From UKL13-2 sp043756275 (GTDB lineage: Bacteria > Pseudomonadota > Gammaproteobacteria > Burkholderiales > Usitatibacteraceae): a stretch of DNA of 14,549 bases. The translations under genes and the position numbers were made by a program. Within the stretch, counting starts at the first letter, position 1; each line of letters begins with the position of its first letter. The notes below the pieces were generated by a model. It worked only from the letters and a program-made list of their open reading frames with translations, made no database searches and was not told where the DNA came from. Shown piece by piece: positions 1 through 6,709 of this stretch. The stretch is from NCBI GenBank assembly GCA_043756275.1, contig JAYURJ010000094.1, positions 1 to 14,549 on the forward strand, read 5' to 3'.

Positions 1-221
1 CAAGCATCACCGGTGACCTGACCATCAAAGGCATCACCAAGCCGGTGACCCTCGCGGTGACATCGTTCAACTGCGCGCCGCACCCGTTTGCGAAAAAAGA
101 AGCCTGTGGCGCCAATGCCAGTGCGAAAATCAAGCGCTCTGAATTCAACGCCGGCAAGAACACACCAGCGGTGAGCGACGAAGTGACGCTGAACATCGTG
201 GTTGAAGCGATCAAGGAATAG
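1..221 (+). CDS. YceI-family protein, 3' end (partial)
   Basis: The reading frame is open from base 3 to the TAG at 219-221 and gives the last 72 residues of a protein whose start lies outside the window. The segment near the left edge, LTIKGITKPVTL, is the signature beta-strand pair of YceI-family lipocalin-like proteins, and the ending EVTLNIVVEAIKE fits the last strand of that barrel. Members are usually secreted proteins of about 190 residues with a hydrophobic pocket; some bind polyisoprenoids, and the biological role is mostly unsettled. Two cysteines (in FNCAP and EACGA) could form a disulfide, which would fit a periplasmic location. The family call is confident; the signal peptide and the rest of the protein cannot be seen. 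Confidence 0.85.
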   Translation, partial: SITGDLTIKGITKPVTLAVTSFNCAPHPFAKKEACGANASAKIKRSEFNAGKNTPAVSDEVTLNIVVEAIKE

Positions 222-233
222 GCAAACCCCAGA

Positions 234-279
234 AATGGCGCGGTCTTTCAGGCATTTATTGCCTGCGAGCCGCGCCATT
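234..279. terminator. Two-storey hairpin between convergent genes, likely bidirectional terminator
   Basis: A perfect 10-bp outer stem (AATGGCGCGG at 234-243 with CCGCGCCATT at 270-279) encloses a second perfect 6-bp stem (CAGGCA at 249-254 with TGCCTG at 260-265) around a five-base loop. It begins 12 bases after the YceI-family stop and ends 13 bases before the hflX stop, so it can end transcripts arriving from either side. Short A/T-rich stretches flank the stem, but there is no long T-run. The structure is seen directly; the terminator role is inferred from its place. Confidence 0.75.
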
Positions 280-292
280 ATTCATTCCAGGT

Positions 293-1726
293 TTACCTTG
301 GCCCAAGCTGCTCTCGCAGCCCATTTACCACCATGTTTTCCCCGCGCACCCGAAAAATCGCGCCCTCATCATCGGCACGCTCTTCCAGCACTTCGCAACT
401 GGCAAATATTTTTCCGCGCAGTTGTTGTGCCGACCAAGGGAGAAATAGCTCGGCCTCGACAAGGTCTTTCTGAAAAAACGTGCGAATGGTTGCATGCAAG
501 TTCGCGACATCAGTCTCGCGCCGCGCGCTCATCACGATGCACTGCGGATATTTTTCGCGTAGCGCTGCTTCGCGCTCGGCTTGCGCGGCTTCTTCACCAA
601 CGACATCGATCTTGTTGAATATCCGAATCCTTGGCACGTCCTGCGCACCGATCTCATTGAGCACTTCATCTGTCACCGCAAGCTGCCGTTCAAAACCGGG
701 ATCGCTGGCGTCAATAACGTGCAGCAGCAGCGACGACTCGGCTGCTTCTTCGAGCGTGGATTTGAACGATGCCACCAAATCGTGCGGGAGATTTTTAATG
801 AATCCGACGGTATCGCTGACCAGCACGCGCGGTACGGTTTCAGGATGGAGTGCGCGCACGGTGGTGTCGAGTGTGGCAAAGAGTTTATTGGCGACCAGTA
901 CTTCGCTACCGGTGAGCGCGCGCATTAACGTGGACTTGCCGGCGTTGGTGTAACCGACCAGTGCGACGCGTGCGATTTTTTGCCCTGCCTGATCGGCTTG
1001 GCCTTCTTGACGGCGCGCGCGCTGCGTCTGCCGCTCTTTGTCCATCGCGATAATTTCAAGTTGCAATTCGGCAATGCGGTTACGGATTTTTTGCCGGTCG
1101 AGTGCAGCATGCGTTTCGCCCGCACCGCGTCCACCCGTGCCACTGCGCTGCCGTCCCTTTGGCCCGGCCAGCTTGGCCGCTTCGCGTAGCCGCGGCGACA
1201 TATAACCCAAGCGAGCAATTTCCACCTGCGCACGAGCCGCACGCGAGCTGGCGTGGCGGTGAAAGATTTCCAGAATAATCATGGTGCGGTCCATCACTTC
1301 GCAGCCGACTTCTATTTCGAGGTTGCGTGCCTGCGACGGAGAGATTTCATGATCTACCAATACGATATCGACAAGCCGGGTCTCAGGATCTGCGGCCGAC
1401 TGCGCCGCCTCTTTGGCCCTGGCGGTGCCGCTCTTGGCGGCCTTGCGTGTGTTGGCATTGTCCGATGCCACGTCGGGCTCGTCATCGATATCAATTTCGC
1501 CCTCGACAAAGCTGCGCATTTCCTGCCGTTTGCCAATGCCAACATAAGCGGTTCGGTCAAAACTGGTGCGCTTCTGAAGAAACGTGCCCACCACCTGATA
1601 ACCAAGCGTTTTTGCCAGTTCACGCAACTCATTCACTGATTCATTAAGCTCAATATCGCTGACGGAGGGAAGTTGTACGGCCACGACGATGGCGCGCAGG
1701 GGTTGCTCTTTAAGTTCGTTTTGCAT
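293..1726 (-). CDS. hflX: Ribosome-associated GTPase HflX
   Basis: HflX is a GTPase that binds the 50S subunit, splits stalled or stress-inactivated ribosomes and in some bacteria has RNA helicase activity. Numbered from the ATG at 1726 (477 residues), the HflX N-terminal domain occupies about 1-170, with HEISPSQARNLE near 126-137 and the HASSRAARAQVEIARL helix near 158-173. A glycine-rich GAGETHAALDRQKIRNRI linker follows near 201-218. The G domain has P-loop GYTNAGKST (258-266), DTVGF (305-309), NKID (371-374) and SAR (400-402). The ATG at 1726 is preferred over the longer frame to 1786 because residues before it do not look like the family; its Shine-Dalgarno (AGG about 10 bases upstream) is weak. 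About 40 residues rich in Ala, Asp and Lys are inserted between EMRSFV and DIVLVDH. The gene is not beside hfq here. Confidence 0.93.
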   Translation of the reverse strand: MQNELKEQPLRAIVVAVQLPSVSDIELNESVNELRELAKTLGYQVVGTFLQKRTSFDRTAYVGIGKRQEMRSFVEGEIDIDDEPDVASDNANTRKAAKSGTARAKEAAQSAADPETRLVDIVLVDHEISPSQARNLEIEVGCEVMDRTMIILEIFHRHASSRAARAQVEIARLGYMSPRLREAAKLAGPKGRQRSGTGGRGAGETHAALDRQKIRNRIAELQLEIIAMDKERQTQRARRQEGQADQAGQKIARVALVGYTNAGKSTLMRALTGSEVLVANKLFATLDTTVRALHPETVPRVLVSDTVGFIKNLPHDLVASFKSTLEEAAESSLLLHVIDASDPGFERQLAVTDEVLNEIGAQDVPRIRIFNKIDVVGEEAAQAEREAALREKYPQCIVMSARRETDVANLHATIRTFFQKDLVEAELFLPWSAQQLRGKIFASCEVLEERADDEGAIFRVRGENMVVNGLREQLGPR

Positions 1727-1750
1727 TGGGGGACCTGTGTACGGGTCTGA

Positions 1751-1796
1751 GTGAAATTTAAGAACACTTGCGGTCACTGACCGCATTGAATTTCAC
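1751..1796. promoter_or_regulatory. Nested palindrome between napC and hflX
   Basis: A perfect 17-bp palindrome, TGCGGTCACTGACCGCA (1769-1785), lies inside a second inverted repeat, GTGAAATT (1751-1758) with AATTTCAC (1789-1796). It sits 25 bases upstream of the hflX ATG and about 80 bases past the napC stop, both genes being read on the minus strand. It could be an operator for hflX, a weak terminator for the nap transcript (a GC-rich 7-bp stem, but no clear T-run after it on that strand), or both. The symmetry is seen directly; the function is open. Confidence 0.45.
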
Positions 1797-1877
1797 GCTG
1801 TGGAATGTCCCCAGCTTATCACGGCAGAGAGCGCTATTCGGCGGGCATCGCAGACCGAAAGTGCGCCGGAGGGGTTG

Positions 1878-2504
1878 TCAATGCTGGTACACCCTCGCAT
1901 CCGCCGCCTTGATATCTGGCAACCGATGCGCGATACCCTGGTGACAATCGATACAAGTCTTCTCGCCTTTTGCCTGCACCGTCGAATGCATATCAACGGC
2001 GCGCTTACTCTGCCGCGTGAAATCCATGGACGCGAGGTTGTGGCAGTTGCGGCACTCCAGTGAGTTATTGGATTTCAGTCGCGCCCACTCGCGTTGCGCG
2101 AGTTCGTGGCGCTTGCCGATGAACTTGTCACGAGTATTGATGGTGCCGAAGATTGTTCCCCAGACCTCTTTTGAGGCCTGCATCTTGCGGGCAATTTTGT
2201 CTGTCCAGTTGTGCGGCACATGGCAGTCCGGACAGGTTGCGCGTACACCTGAACGGTTGGTGTAATGAATGGTCGGCTGCAATTCAACAAATACGTTGTC
2301 GCGCATCTCGTGACAACTTATGCAAAAAGTCTCGGTATTGGTTACTTCCAGCGCGGTATTGAAACCGCCCCAGAAAAGGATCCCGGCGATAAAACCGCCG
2401 ATGGTCAGAAAGCCGAGCGAGAACACCTTGCTTGGTGACGAGAGTGTCGCCCAGTATTTTCGGATGAATAACTTCAAACGCGAGAATCTTGAGTCCGTGC
2501 TCAT
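1878..2504 (-). CDS. napC: NapC, tetraheme quinol dehydrogenase
   Basis: NapC (208 residues) is the NapC/NirT-family membrane c-type cytochrome that oxidises quinol and passes electrons to NapB-NapA. One N-terminal membrane helix (about 27-48, with GFLTIGGFIAGILFWGG) anchors a periplasmic domain carrying four CXXCH heme sites: CISCH 61-65, CPDCH 91-95, CRNCH 151-155 and CIDCH 184-188. Spacing and length match the family. The ATG overlaps the napB stop in an ATGA (2501-2504), so translation is probably coupled. It is the last nap gene. No napG or napH is present in this cluster, which suggests NapC is the quinol entry point. A maturation (ccm) system is required but not encoded in the window. 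Confidence 0.96.
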   Translation of the reverse strand: MSTDSRFSRLKLFIRKYWATLSSPSKVFSLGFLTIGGFIAGILFWGGFNTALEVTNTETFCISCHEMRDNVFVELQPTIHYTNRSGVRATCPDCHVPHNWTDKIARKMQASKEVWGTIFGTINTRDKFIGKRHELAQREWARLKSNNSLECRNCHNLASMDFTRQSKRAVDMHSTVQAKGEKTCIDCHQGIAHRLPDIKAADARVYQH

Positions 2505-2962
2505 TTCTTCGTACTCTTCTTCACGGTCGGCACATTTTCCGCATCGATGAAACTATTTTCCACCGGTGTTTTTACGTCCATCTGCGGTACATGACACTGG
2601 ATACAGAAATAGCGTTGCGGCGCGATTTCGGAGCGAAACTTGCCGTCGCGATCCGTGAAGTGCGAGACACCAACCATGATCGCCTGACTCTCCGACACCT
2701 TACTGCGACCGTGACAAGTCATGCACTTGTTAAAATTCTTGTCCACCTGATAATTCTCGATCTGGTGCGGGATCACCGGCGGTTGCATCGCAAAGGCGCG
2801 ACCGCGACGGATGTCGTCGTTGATCATCCTCGGCATTACCGGTGTCGCCACTTCCTTATCCAGAGGTGCGGCACCACGCAGGCCGCGCGGATGGCCGTCA
2901 CCGACTTGCGCAATAGCGGAAAAAACCAGACAGGAAAACAGCAACGCGAATATTTTTTTCAT
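2501..2962 (-). CDS. napB: NapB, diheme cytochrome c subunit of periplasmic nitrate reductase
   Basis: NapB relays electrons from NapC to the NapA catalytic subunit in the periplasm. From the ATG at 2962 it is 153 residues. It has a Sec signal peptide (MKKIFALLFSCLVFSAIAQ), two heme c sites CMTCH (80-84) and CIQCH (120-124), and the conserved segments PPVIPHQIE (His66) and GVSHFTDRDG (His101) that supply the distal heme ligands in this family. The frame extends upstream to 3001, but that extension would overlap napA and hide the signal peptide. The ATG at 2962 has a strong GAGGAG Shine-Dalgarno seven bases upstream, which decides the start. The gap to the napA stop is 11 bases, and the stop overlaps the napC start by four bases. 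Confidence 0.96.
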   Translation of the reverse strand: MKKIFALLFSCLVFSAIAQVGDGHPRGLRGAAPLDKEVATPVMPRMINDDIRRGRAFAMQPPVIPHQIENYQVDKNFNKCMTCHGRSKVSESQAIMVGVSHFTDRDGKFRSEIAPQRYFCIQCHVPQMDVKTPVENSFIDAENVPTVKKSTKK

Positions 2963-2973
2963 CAAAGCTCTCC

Positions 2974-5478
2974 TCAAACCGCGACGATTTTCACGGCGCA
3001 CTTCTTGAAGTCCGTTTGTTTGGAAATCGGATCGGTGGCATCGAGCGTGACTTTATTGATCAACTGCGAGGCGTCGAACCACGGCACGAATACCAATCCC
3101 GGGGGCATTTTGTTGCGGCCACGAGTCTCGATGCGCGAGCGCATTTCACCGCGCCGTGACACCACGTTCACTTCCGAGCCGCGTCGCAGATTGAGCTTCT
3201 TCGCGTCATCCGGATGCATGAACACCACCGCGTTCGGGAATGCCTTGTACAACTCCGGCACACGCCCGGTCATGGAGCCAGAATGCCAATGTTCCAGCAC
3301 CCGCCCTGTCGACAGCCAGAATGGATATTCAGCGTCCGGCTCCTCAGGTGCCGGTTCATAAGGCAACGCGATGATGTTAGCGCGATGATCGGCATTGCCG
3401 TAAAAATCAAAGCCGCTACCGACCTTCGCGTACGGGTCAGCGCCTTCGCGATAACGCCATTTGGTCTCTTTGCCGTTCACGACCGGCCAGCGCAGGCCGG
3501 GCACCTTGTGGTATTCGTCGAAAGGTGCCAGGTCGTGAGCGTGGCCGCGCCCGAACTCGGCATATTCCTCGAACAGCCCCTTCTGGACATAAAACCCAAA
3601 GGCCTTCGATTCATCATTCGCATACCCTGCTTCGATCTGTGACGATGGAAACTTATTCGTGGTGCCATTGGCGAACAGAATCTGGAAGAGTGTCTTGCCG
3701 CGCATCTCAGGTGCCTTGGCGATCAACTCCTCTGGCCACACATCCTCGACCTTGAAGCGCTTGGAAAATTCCATCAACTGCCAAAGATCGGATTTCGCCT
3801 CACCGGGTGCTGTCACCATTTGGTGCCAGAACTGGGTACGCCGCTCGGCATTGCCATAAGCGCCCTCCTTCTCCACCCACATGGCGGTCGGCAAAATCAA
3901 ATCAGCAGCCTGCGTGGTCACGGTCGGATACGCGTCCGACACCACGACGAAGTTCTCCGGATTACGATAGCCCGGCAAGCCTTCGCCCAGCATGTTCGCC
4001 GCGGCCTGCATGTTGTTGTTGACCTGCACCCAATAGCAATTGAGCTTGCCGTCTTTCAACATACGGTTTTGCAATACCGCGTGGTAACCGGGCTTGTCCA
4101 CAATCGTGCCAGGCGGAATTTTCCAGATTTCCTCAGCCCTGGCGCGGTGCTTCGGATTGGTCACCACCATATCAGCAGGCAGGCGATGCGAGAACGTGCC
4201 GACTTCGCGTGCAGTGCCACACGCAGACGGCTGACCGGTGAGTGAAAACGGCGAGTTGCCCGGTGTGGAAATTTTTCCGGTGAGCAGATGAATGTTGTAG
4301 ACAAGATTGTTGGCCCACACGCCGCGCGTATGCTGGTTGAATCCCATTGTCCAGAATGAGACGACCTTGAGCTTCGGGTCGGCGTACAACTCGGCGAGCG
4401 CCTTGAGTTTGTCCACCGGCACGCCGGACAGCTTCGATACAGACTCTGCTGTGTATGTCTTCACATAGTCGCGGAATTCCTCGAACGTCATCGGTGTCAT
4501 GTCGTTTGCCTTGGCCGCGTTTTTAGCTTTTTTCTCCAGCGGATGCTCGGGACGCAGCCCGTAGCCGATGTCTTCCGTGCCGCGCTTAAACGTGCAATGC
4601 TTGGCAACAAAATCCTTGTTCACCTTGCCGGTCTGAATGATGTAATTGGCGATGTAATTGAGCATCGCCAGATCGGTCTGCGGTTTGAAAATCACCGGAA
4701 TATCGGCGAGATCAAAGCTACGGTGTTCGAATACCGACAGCACCGCGACTTTCACGGCCGGGTTGGAGAGCTTGCGATCTGTGACGCGCGTCCACAGGAT
4801 TGGATGCATCTCCGCCATATTGGCACCCCACAGCACGAACGCGTCGGCGACTTCGATATCGTCGTAGCAGCCCATCGGCTCATCCATACCGAATGTCCGC
4901 ATAAAGCCACCAACAGCAGAGGCCATGCAGTGGCGCGCATTGGGGTCGATATTGTTCGACCGAAACCCTGCCTTGAAGAGTTTGTTGGCAGCGTAGCCTT
5001 CCCAGATGGTCCATTGTCCAGAGCCGAACATGCCCACCGAGGTCGGGCCCTTTTTCTTCAGTGACGCCTTCCATTTTTCGGCCATGATGTCGAAGGCCTT
5101 GTCCCAAGTGATGGGCGTGAAGGTGCCCGCCTTGTCGTATTTGCCGTTGGTCATCCGTAGCAATGGCTTGGTGAGGCGGTCAGCGCCGTACATGATCTTG
5201 GAAAGAAAGTAGCCTTTCACGCAGTTGAGTCCGCGATTTACTTCGGACGCCGGATCGCCGTGGGTCGCCACGACACGATTGTTCTTTACCGCCACCGTCA
5301 CCCCGCAGCCGGTGCCACAAAAGCGGCAAGCGGCTTTGCTCCATTTCAGTTCCGTCGATGAGGCCTCTGTATTGATGTTGGCAGCGCCTGCAGGTAACTG
5401 GATGCCTGCGGCAGATGCTGCGACTGAAGCGGCGGTATTGCGAATGAATTCGCGGCGGGTCAATTTGCTAATACTCAT
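2974..5478 (-). CDS. napA: NapA, catalytic subunit of periplasmic nitrate reductase
   Basis: NapA reduces nitrate to nitrite in the periplasm at a Mo-bis-MGD centre. The 834-residue protein has the expected length. It begins with a twin-arginine signal (SKLTRREFIRNTAA, 4-17). The [4Fe-4S] cysteines are Cys51, Cys54, Cys58 (CRFCGTGC) and Cys86, with the conserved Lys88 (NCVKGY) bridging cluster and pterin. The Mo-ligating cysteine is Cys184 in ARHCMASA. Later stretches such as FWTMGFNQHTRGVW, the LTGQPSACGTAREVG loop and the C-terminal pterin-binding domain (WLSTGRVLEHWHSGSMT) are typical. Its ATG overlaps the napD stop (ATGA, 5475-5478), and a full AAGGAG Shine-Dalgarno lies within the napD end, indicating coupled translation. 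No frameshift or missing ligand was seen. Confidence 0.98.
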   Translation of the reverse strand: MSISKLTRREFIRNTAASVAASAAGIQLPAGAANINTEASSTELKWSKAACRFCGTGCGVTVAVKNNRVVATHGDPASEVNRGLNCVKGYFLSKIMYGADRLTKPLLRMTNGKYDKAGTFTPITWDKAFDIMAEKWKASLKKKGPTSVGMFGSGQWTIWEGYAANKLFKAGFRSNNIDPNARHCMASAVGGFMRTFGMDEPMGCYDDIEVADAFVLWGANMAEMHPILWTRVTDRKLSNPAVKVAVLSVFEHRSFDLADIPVIFKPQTDLAMLNYIANYIIQTGKVNKDFVAKHCTFKRGTEDIGYGLRPEHPLEKKAKNAAKANDMTPMTFEEFRDYVKTYTAESVSKLSGVPVDKLKALAELYADPKLKVVSFWTMGFNQHTRGVWANNLVYNIHLLTGKISTPGNSPFSLTGQPSACGTAREVGTFSHRLPADMVVTNPKHRARAEEIWKIPPGTIVDKPGYHAVLQNRMLKDGKLNCYWVQVNNNMQAAANMLGEGLPGYRNPENFVVVSDAYPTVTTQAADLILPTAMWVEKEGAYGNAERRTQFWHQMVTAPGEAKSDLWQLMEFSKRFKVEDVWPEELIAKAPEMRGKTLFQILFANGTTNKFPSSQIEAGYANDESKAFGFYVQKGLFEEYAEFGRGHAHDLAPFDEYHKVPGLRWPVVNGKETKWRYREGADPYAKVGSGFDFYGNADHRANIIALPYEPAPEEPDAEYPFWLSTGRVLEHWHSGSMTGRVPELYKAFPNAVVFMHPDDAKKLNLRRGSEVNVVSRRGEMRSRIETRGRNKMPPGLVFVPWFDASQLINKVTLDATDPISKQTDFKKCAVKIVAV

Positions 5479-5750
5479 GGCAACAACTCCTTCATGACGG
5501 ATTCTTCTTCGGCGTGCTGGTAGACCATCTCCACGTTCAGCACGCCAGGTATTTTTCTGATTTCGTCCATCTGGTCGAGTAGCGCGCCGGTGCTCGCACC
5601 TTCGATGACAATGACAACTTTGCCGATAGGGTCGCGCGCACTGATGTCACAACCAATCGTCGACTCAATACTGCCGATCGCGGCCTCCATGGCTTCGGGT
5701 CGCACGCGCGCGACGCAACTGGCGATATGGAGTTCAGCCATGTGTTGCAT
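5475..5750 (-). CDS. napD: NapD, Tat-signal chaperone for NapA
   Basis: NapD is a small cytoplasmic chaperone that binds the NapA twin-arginine signal and delays export until the molybdenum cofactor is inserted. The 91-residue product has the ferredoxin-like NapD pattern: HIASCVARVRPE at the N terminus, GCDISARDPIGKVVIVIEG in the middle, and IRKIPGVLNVEMVYQHAEEE at the end. Two ATGs compete, 5750 and 5741. The later one (MAELHI) gives an 8-base overlap with napF (ATGGCTGA), the earlier one 17 bases, and neither has a clear Shine-Dalgarno, so translation probably depends on napF. The gene ends in the four-base overlap with napA. Confidence 0.9.
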   Translation of the reverse strand: MQHMAELHIASCVARVRPEAMEAAIGSIESTIGCDISARDPIGKVVIVIEGASTGALLDQMDEIRKIPGVLNVEMVYQHAEEESVMKELLP

Positions 5751-6021
5751 CCAGTGGCTTCACGCGAATAGCGTCCTGTGGACAAACTTGCACGCACTCA
5801 AAGCATTGGGTGCATAGATCTGGCTCAACGATCAGTCTTGGAACAGAACCAAGTTGCGGCACAAACCGTAGAGCGCCGGACTCGCAAGCATCGCGGCAGC
5901 TTTCGCAATAGATGCCGCGTGCTGCAAAGCATTGATCAGTTATCGCCACACATGGCTGGGGCATCTCGCTACGCAACAGGAAAGCGCGGCGTGAAAGACT
6001 GGTGCTGGGGAGTTCGCGCAT
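5734..6021 (-). CDS. napF: Short NapF-type ferredoxin with two [4Fe-4S] motifs
   Basis: NapF is a cytoplasmic iron-sulfur protein thought to interact with NapA before export. This 95-residue product keeps the NapF start (SRRAFL, 10-15) and two cysteine sets: C31-x7-C39-x2-C42-x3-C46, and the classical C70-x2-C73-x2-C76-x3-C80-P. Both correspond to the C-terminal half of enterobacterial NapF (compare the CxxxxxxxCxxCxxxC layout there). The N-terminal motifs of the longer protein, about 160 residues, are absent. Only six bases separate its ATG from the napE stop, so the missing part is not hidden upstream. A weak AAAGG site lies inside the end of napE. It overlaps napD at the 3' end. It may be a genuine short NapF subtype. 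Confidence 0.82.
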   Translation of the reverse strand: MRELPSTSLSRRAFLLRSEMPQPCVAITDQCFAARGIYCESCRDACESGALRFVPQLGSVPRLIVEPDLCTQCFECVQVCPQDAIRVKPLDATHG

Positions 6022-6027
6022 GGCCGG

Positions 6028-6195
6028 TCAGCCTTTCGGCGGCCCGGCAACCATCTGATACAGCCAGATAAGCAGACCATATGAACCAACGATGGCGACG
6101 GCGATCATCGGTGCGAGCACGACGGTCAAAAATAAGAACATGCGCTTTTCGCGAGACCGACTCTCGACAGACGCGATTTCGGGCGAAGCTTCCAT
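6028..6195 (-). CDS. napE: NapE, small membrane protein of the nap operon
   Basis: This 55-residue protein has a charged N terminus (ESRSREKRM) and one long hydrophobic helix (about residues 19-46), ending GLLIWLYQMVAGPPKG. This is the usual NapE pattern (FLxxVLAPxxAVxxVGxYGxxIWxxQMxxGPPG). The function of NapE is unknown; it is a frequent first gene of nap operons in alpha- and betaproteobacteria. The frame can be read upstream to a TTG at 6303, but that part runs through the FNR-type operator. The ATG at 6195 has a GGAG Shine-Dalgarno seven bases before it, which fixes the start. It is the first gene of napEFDABC. Confidence 0.92.
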   Translation of the reverse strand: MEASPEIASVESRSREKRMFLFLTVVLAPMIAVAIVGSYGLLIWLYQMVAGPPKG

Positions 6196-6262
6196 CTTGT
6201 TACTCCGAGAGGCACATCTGGATATTTTCCGGTGTGCTTTTGTTGTTTGCTGCGACTGAACT

Positions 6263-6268
6263 ATTCTG
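6263..6268 (-). promoter_or_regulatory. Candidate -10 element of the nap operon
   Basis: Read on the minus strand the hexamer is CAGAAT, four of six matches to TATAAT including the final AAT. Its upstream edge is about 28 bp from the centre of the FNR/Anr box, close to what a class II FNR-activated promoter needs (box near -41.5). This would place the transcription start near 6256 and give a leader of about 60 bases before napE. This is inference from spacing only. Confidence 0.4.
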
Positions 6269-6286
6269 GCGACCTGCGGACATTGG

Positions 6287-6306
6287 CATTTGATGTGGAT
6301 CAAATG
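6287..6306. promoter_or_regulatory. FNR/Anr/Dnr-type operator upstream of napE
   Basis: The sequence CATTTGATGTGGATCAAATG is a perfect inverted repeat with 8-bp arms around four bases. It contains the full consensus TTGAT-N4-ATCAA (6290-6303) recognised by FNR, Anr and Dnr/NarR-type regulators. Its centre is about 101 bp from the napE start. It implies activation of the nap operon by low oxygen or nitrogen oxides, as is common for denitrification genes. Confidence 0.85.
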
Positions 6307-6434
6307 TCGATGAAATGGCTAAGAGATTGGCGTAGTCAGGCTAGGTGGAAAACCAGCGGCGGTCTGTGCGGTGGGATACGTAAGAAGCGGGAATTCGCGG
6401 GATAGGAGATTTGCGCGGCGTAAGCACAACTGAC

Positions 6435-6455
6435 TGAAACGCCAGCATTGGCGGG
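6435..6455 (+). repeat. 21-bp inverted repeat, left copy
   Basis: This sequence matches the reverse complement of 8786-8806 at all 21 positions. Its core CGCCA-GCAT-TGGCG (6440-6453) forms a short hairpin by itself. No T-run follows on either strand here and no gene ends nearby, so it does not act as an obvious terminator, unlike the right copy. Confidence 0.8.
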
Positions 6456-6643
6456 CTTTGCAGAACGCAAATAGCTGGAAACGCACACCATCGCTAAGGT
6501 TTGTGCGACAGGGCAACTCCCAAAATATATCTAACTTGAAATCTAAACTTGGATTTTCCGCCGAGCCGCTTTGAAATAGATGCGAGCGACCACCTATTGC
6601 TAAACTCGCGCAAGTGACAAGAGTGTTGTGCATTGTCGGCACA

Positions 6644-6649
6644 TATAAT
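6644..6649 (+). promoter_or_regulatory. Candidate -10 box of the three-gene cassette
   Basis: A perfect TATAAT lies 60 bases upstream of the presumed TTG start at 6710, implying a start of transcription near 6656. No convincing -35 hexamer lies at the right distance, so either an activator is needed or the match is chance in A/T-rich DNA. Confidence 0.35.
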
Positions 6650-6709
6650 GTCGAAAGCAATTGACATAAAAAATTCCTGAGGCACGACTTTGGCTAGCTA
6701 TTTCCTCAA

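Larger units (their letters stand above)
6310..6709. other. 400-bp region without a recognisable gene
   Basis: This stretch separates the nap promoter from the plus-strand cassette. Minus-strand frames of 113 and 63 codons cross it, but their products look like non-coding translation. It holds the left copy of the 21-bp inverted repeat (6435-6455), a possible hairpin with arms CGCACA (6482-6487) and TGTGCG (6502-6507), a degenerate tandem pair ATCTAACTTG / ATCTAAACTTG (6529-6538 and 6541-6551), and a perfect TATAAT at 6644-6649. The base composition turns A/T-rich from about 6520 on. Confidence 0.6.

Noticed and set aside
6196..6303. Longer napE reading frame starting at TTG 6303
   Set aside because: It would translate the FNR-type operator and promoter; the ATG at 6195 has a good GGAG site and gives the normal NapE length.
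6319..6685. Minus-strand frames of 113 and 63 codons in the gap before the cassette
   Set aside because: The products are rich in Cys, Ser, Arg and Leu with no domain pattern, lack Shine-Dalgarno sites, and one runs through the hairpin repeat. They look like chance frames.
6661..6689. Perfect TTGACA at 6661-6666 as a -35 box for the cassette
   Set aside because: No -10-like hexamer lies 16-18 bases downstream, and the next A/T-rich hexamer is too far away.
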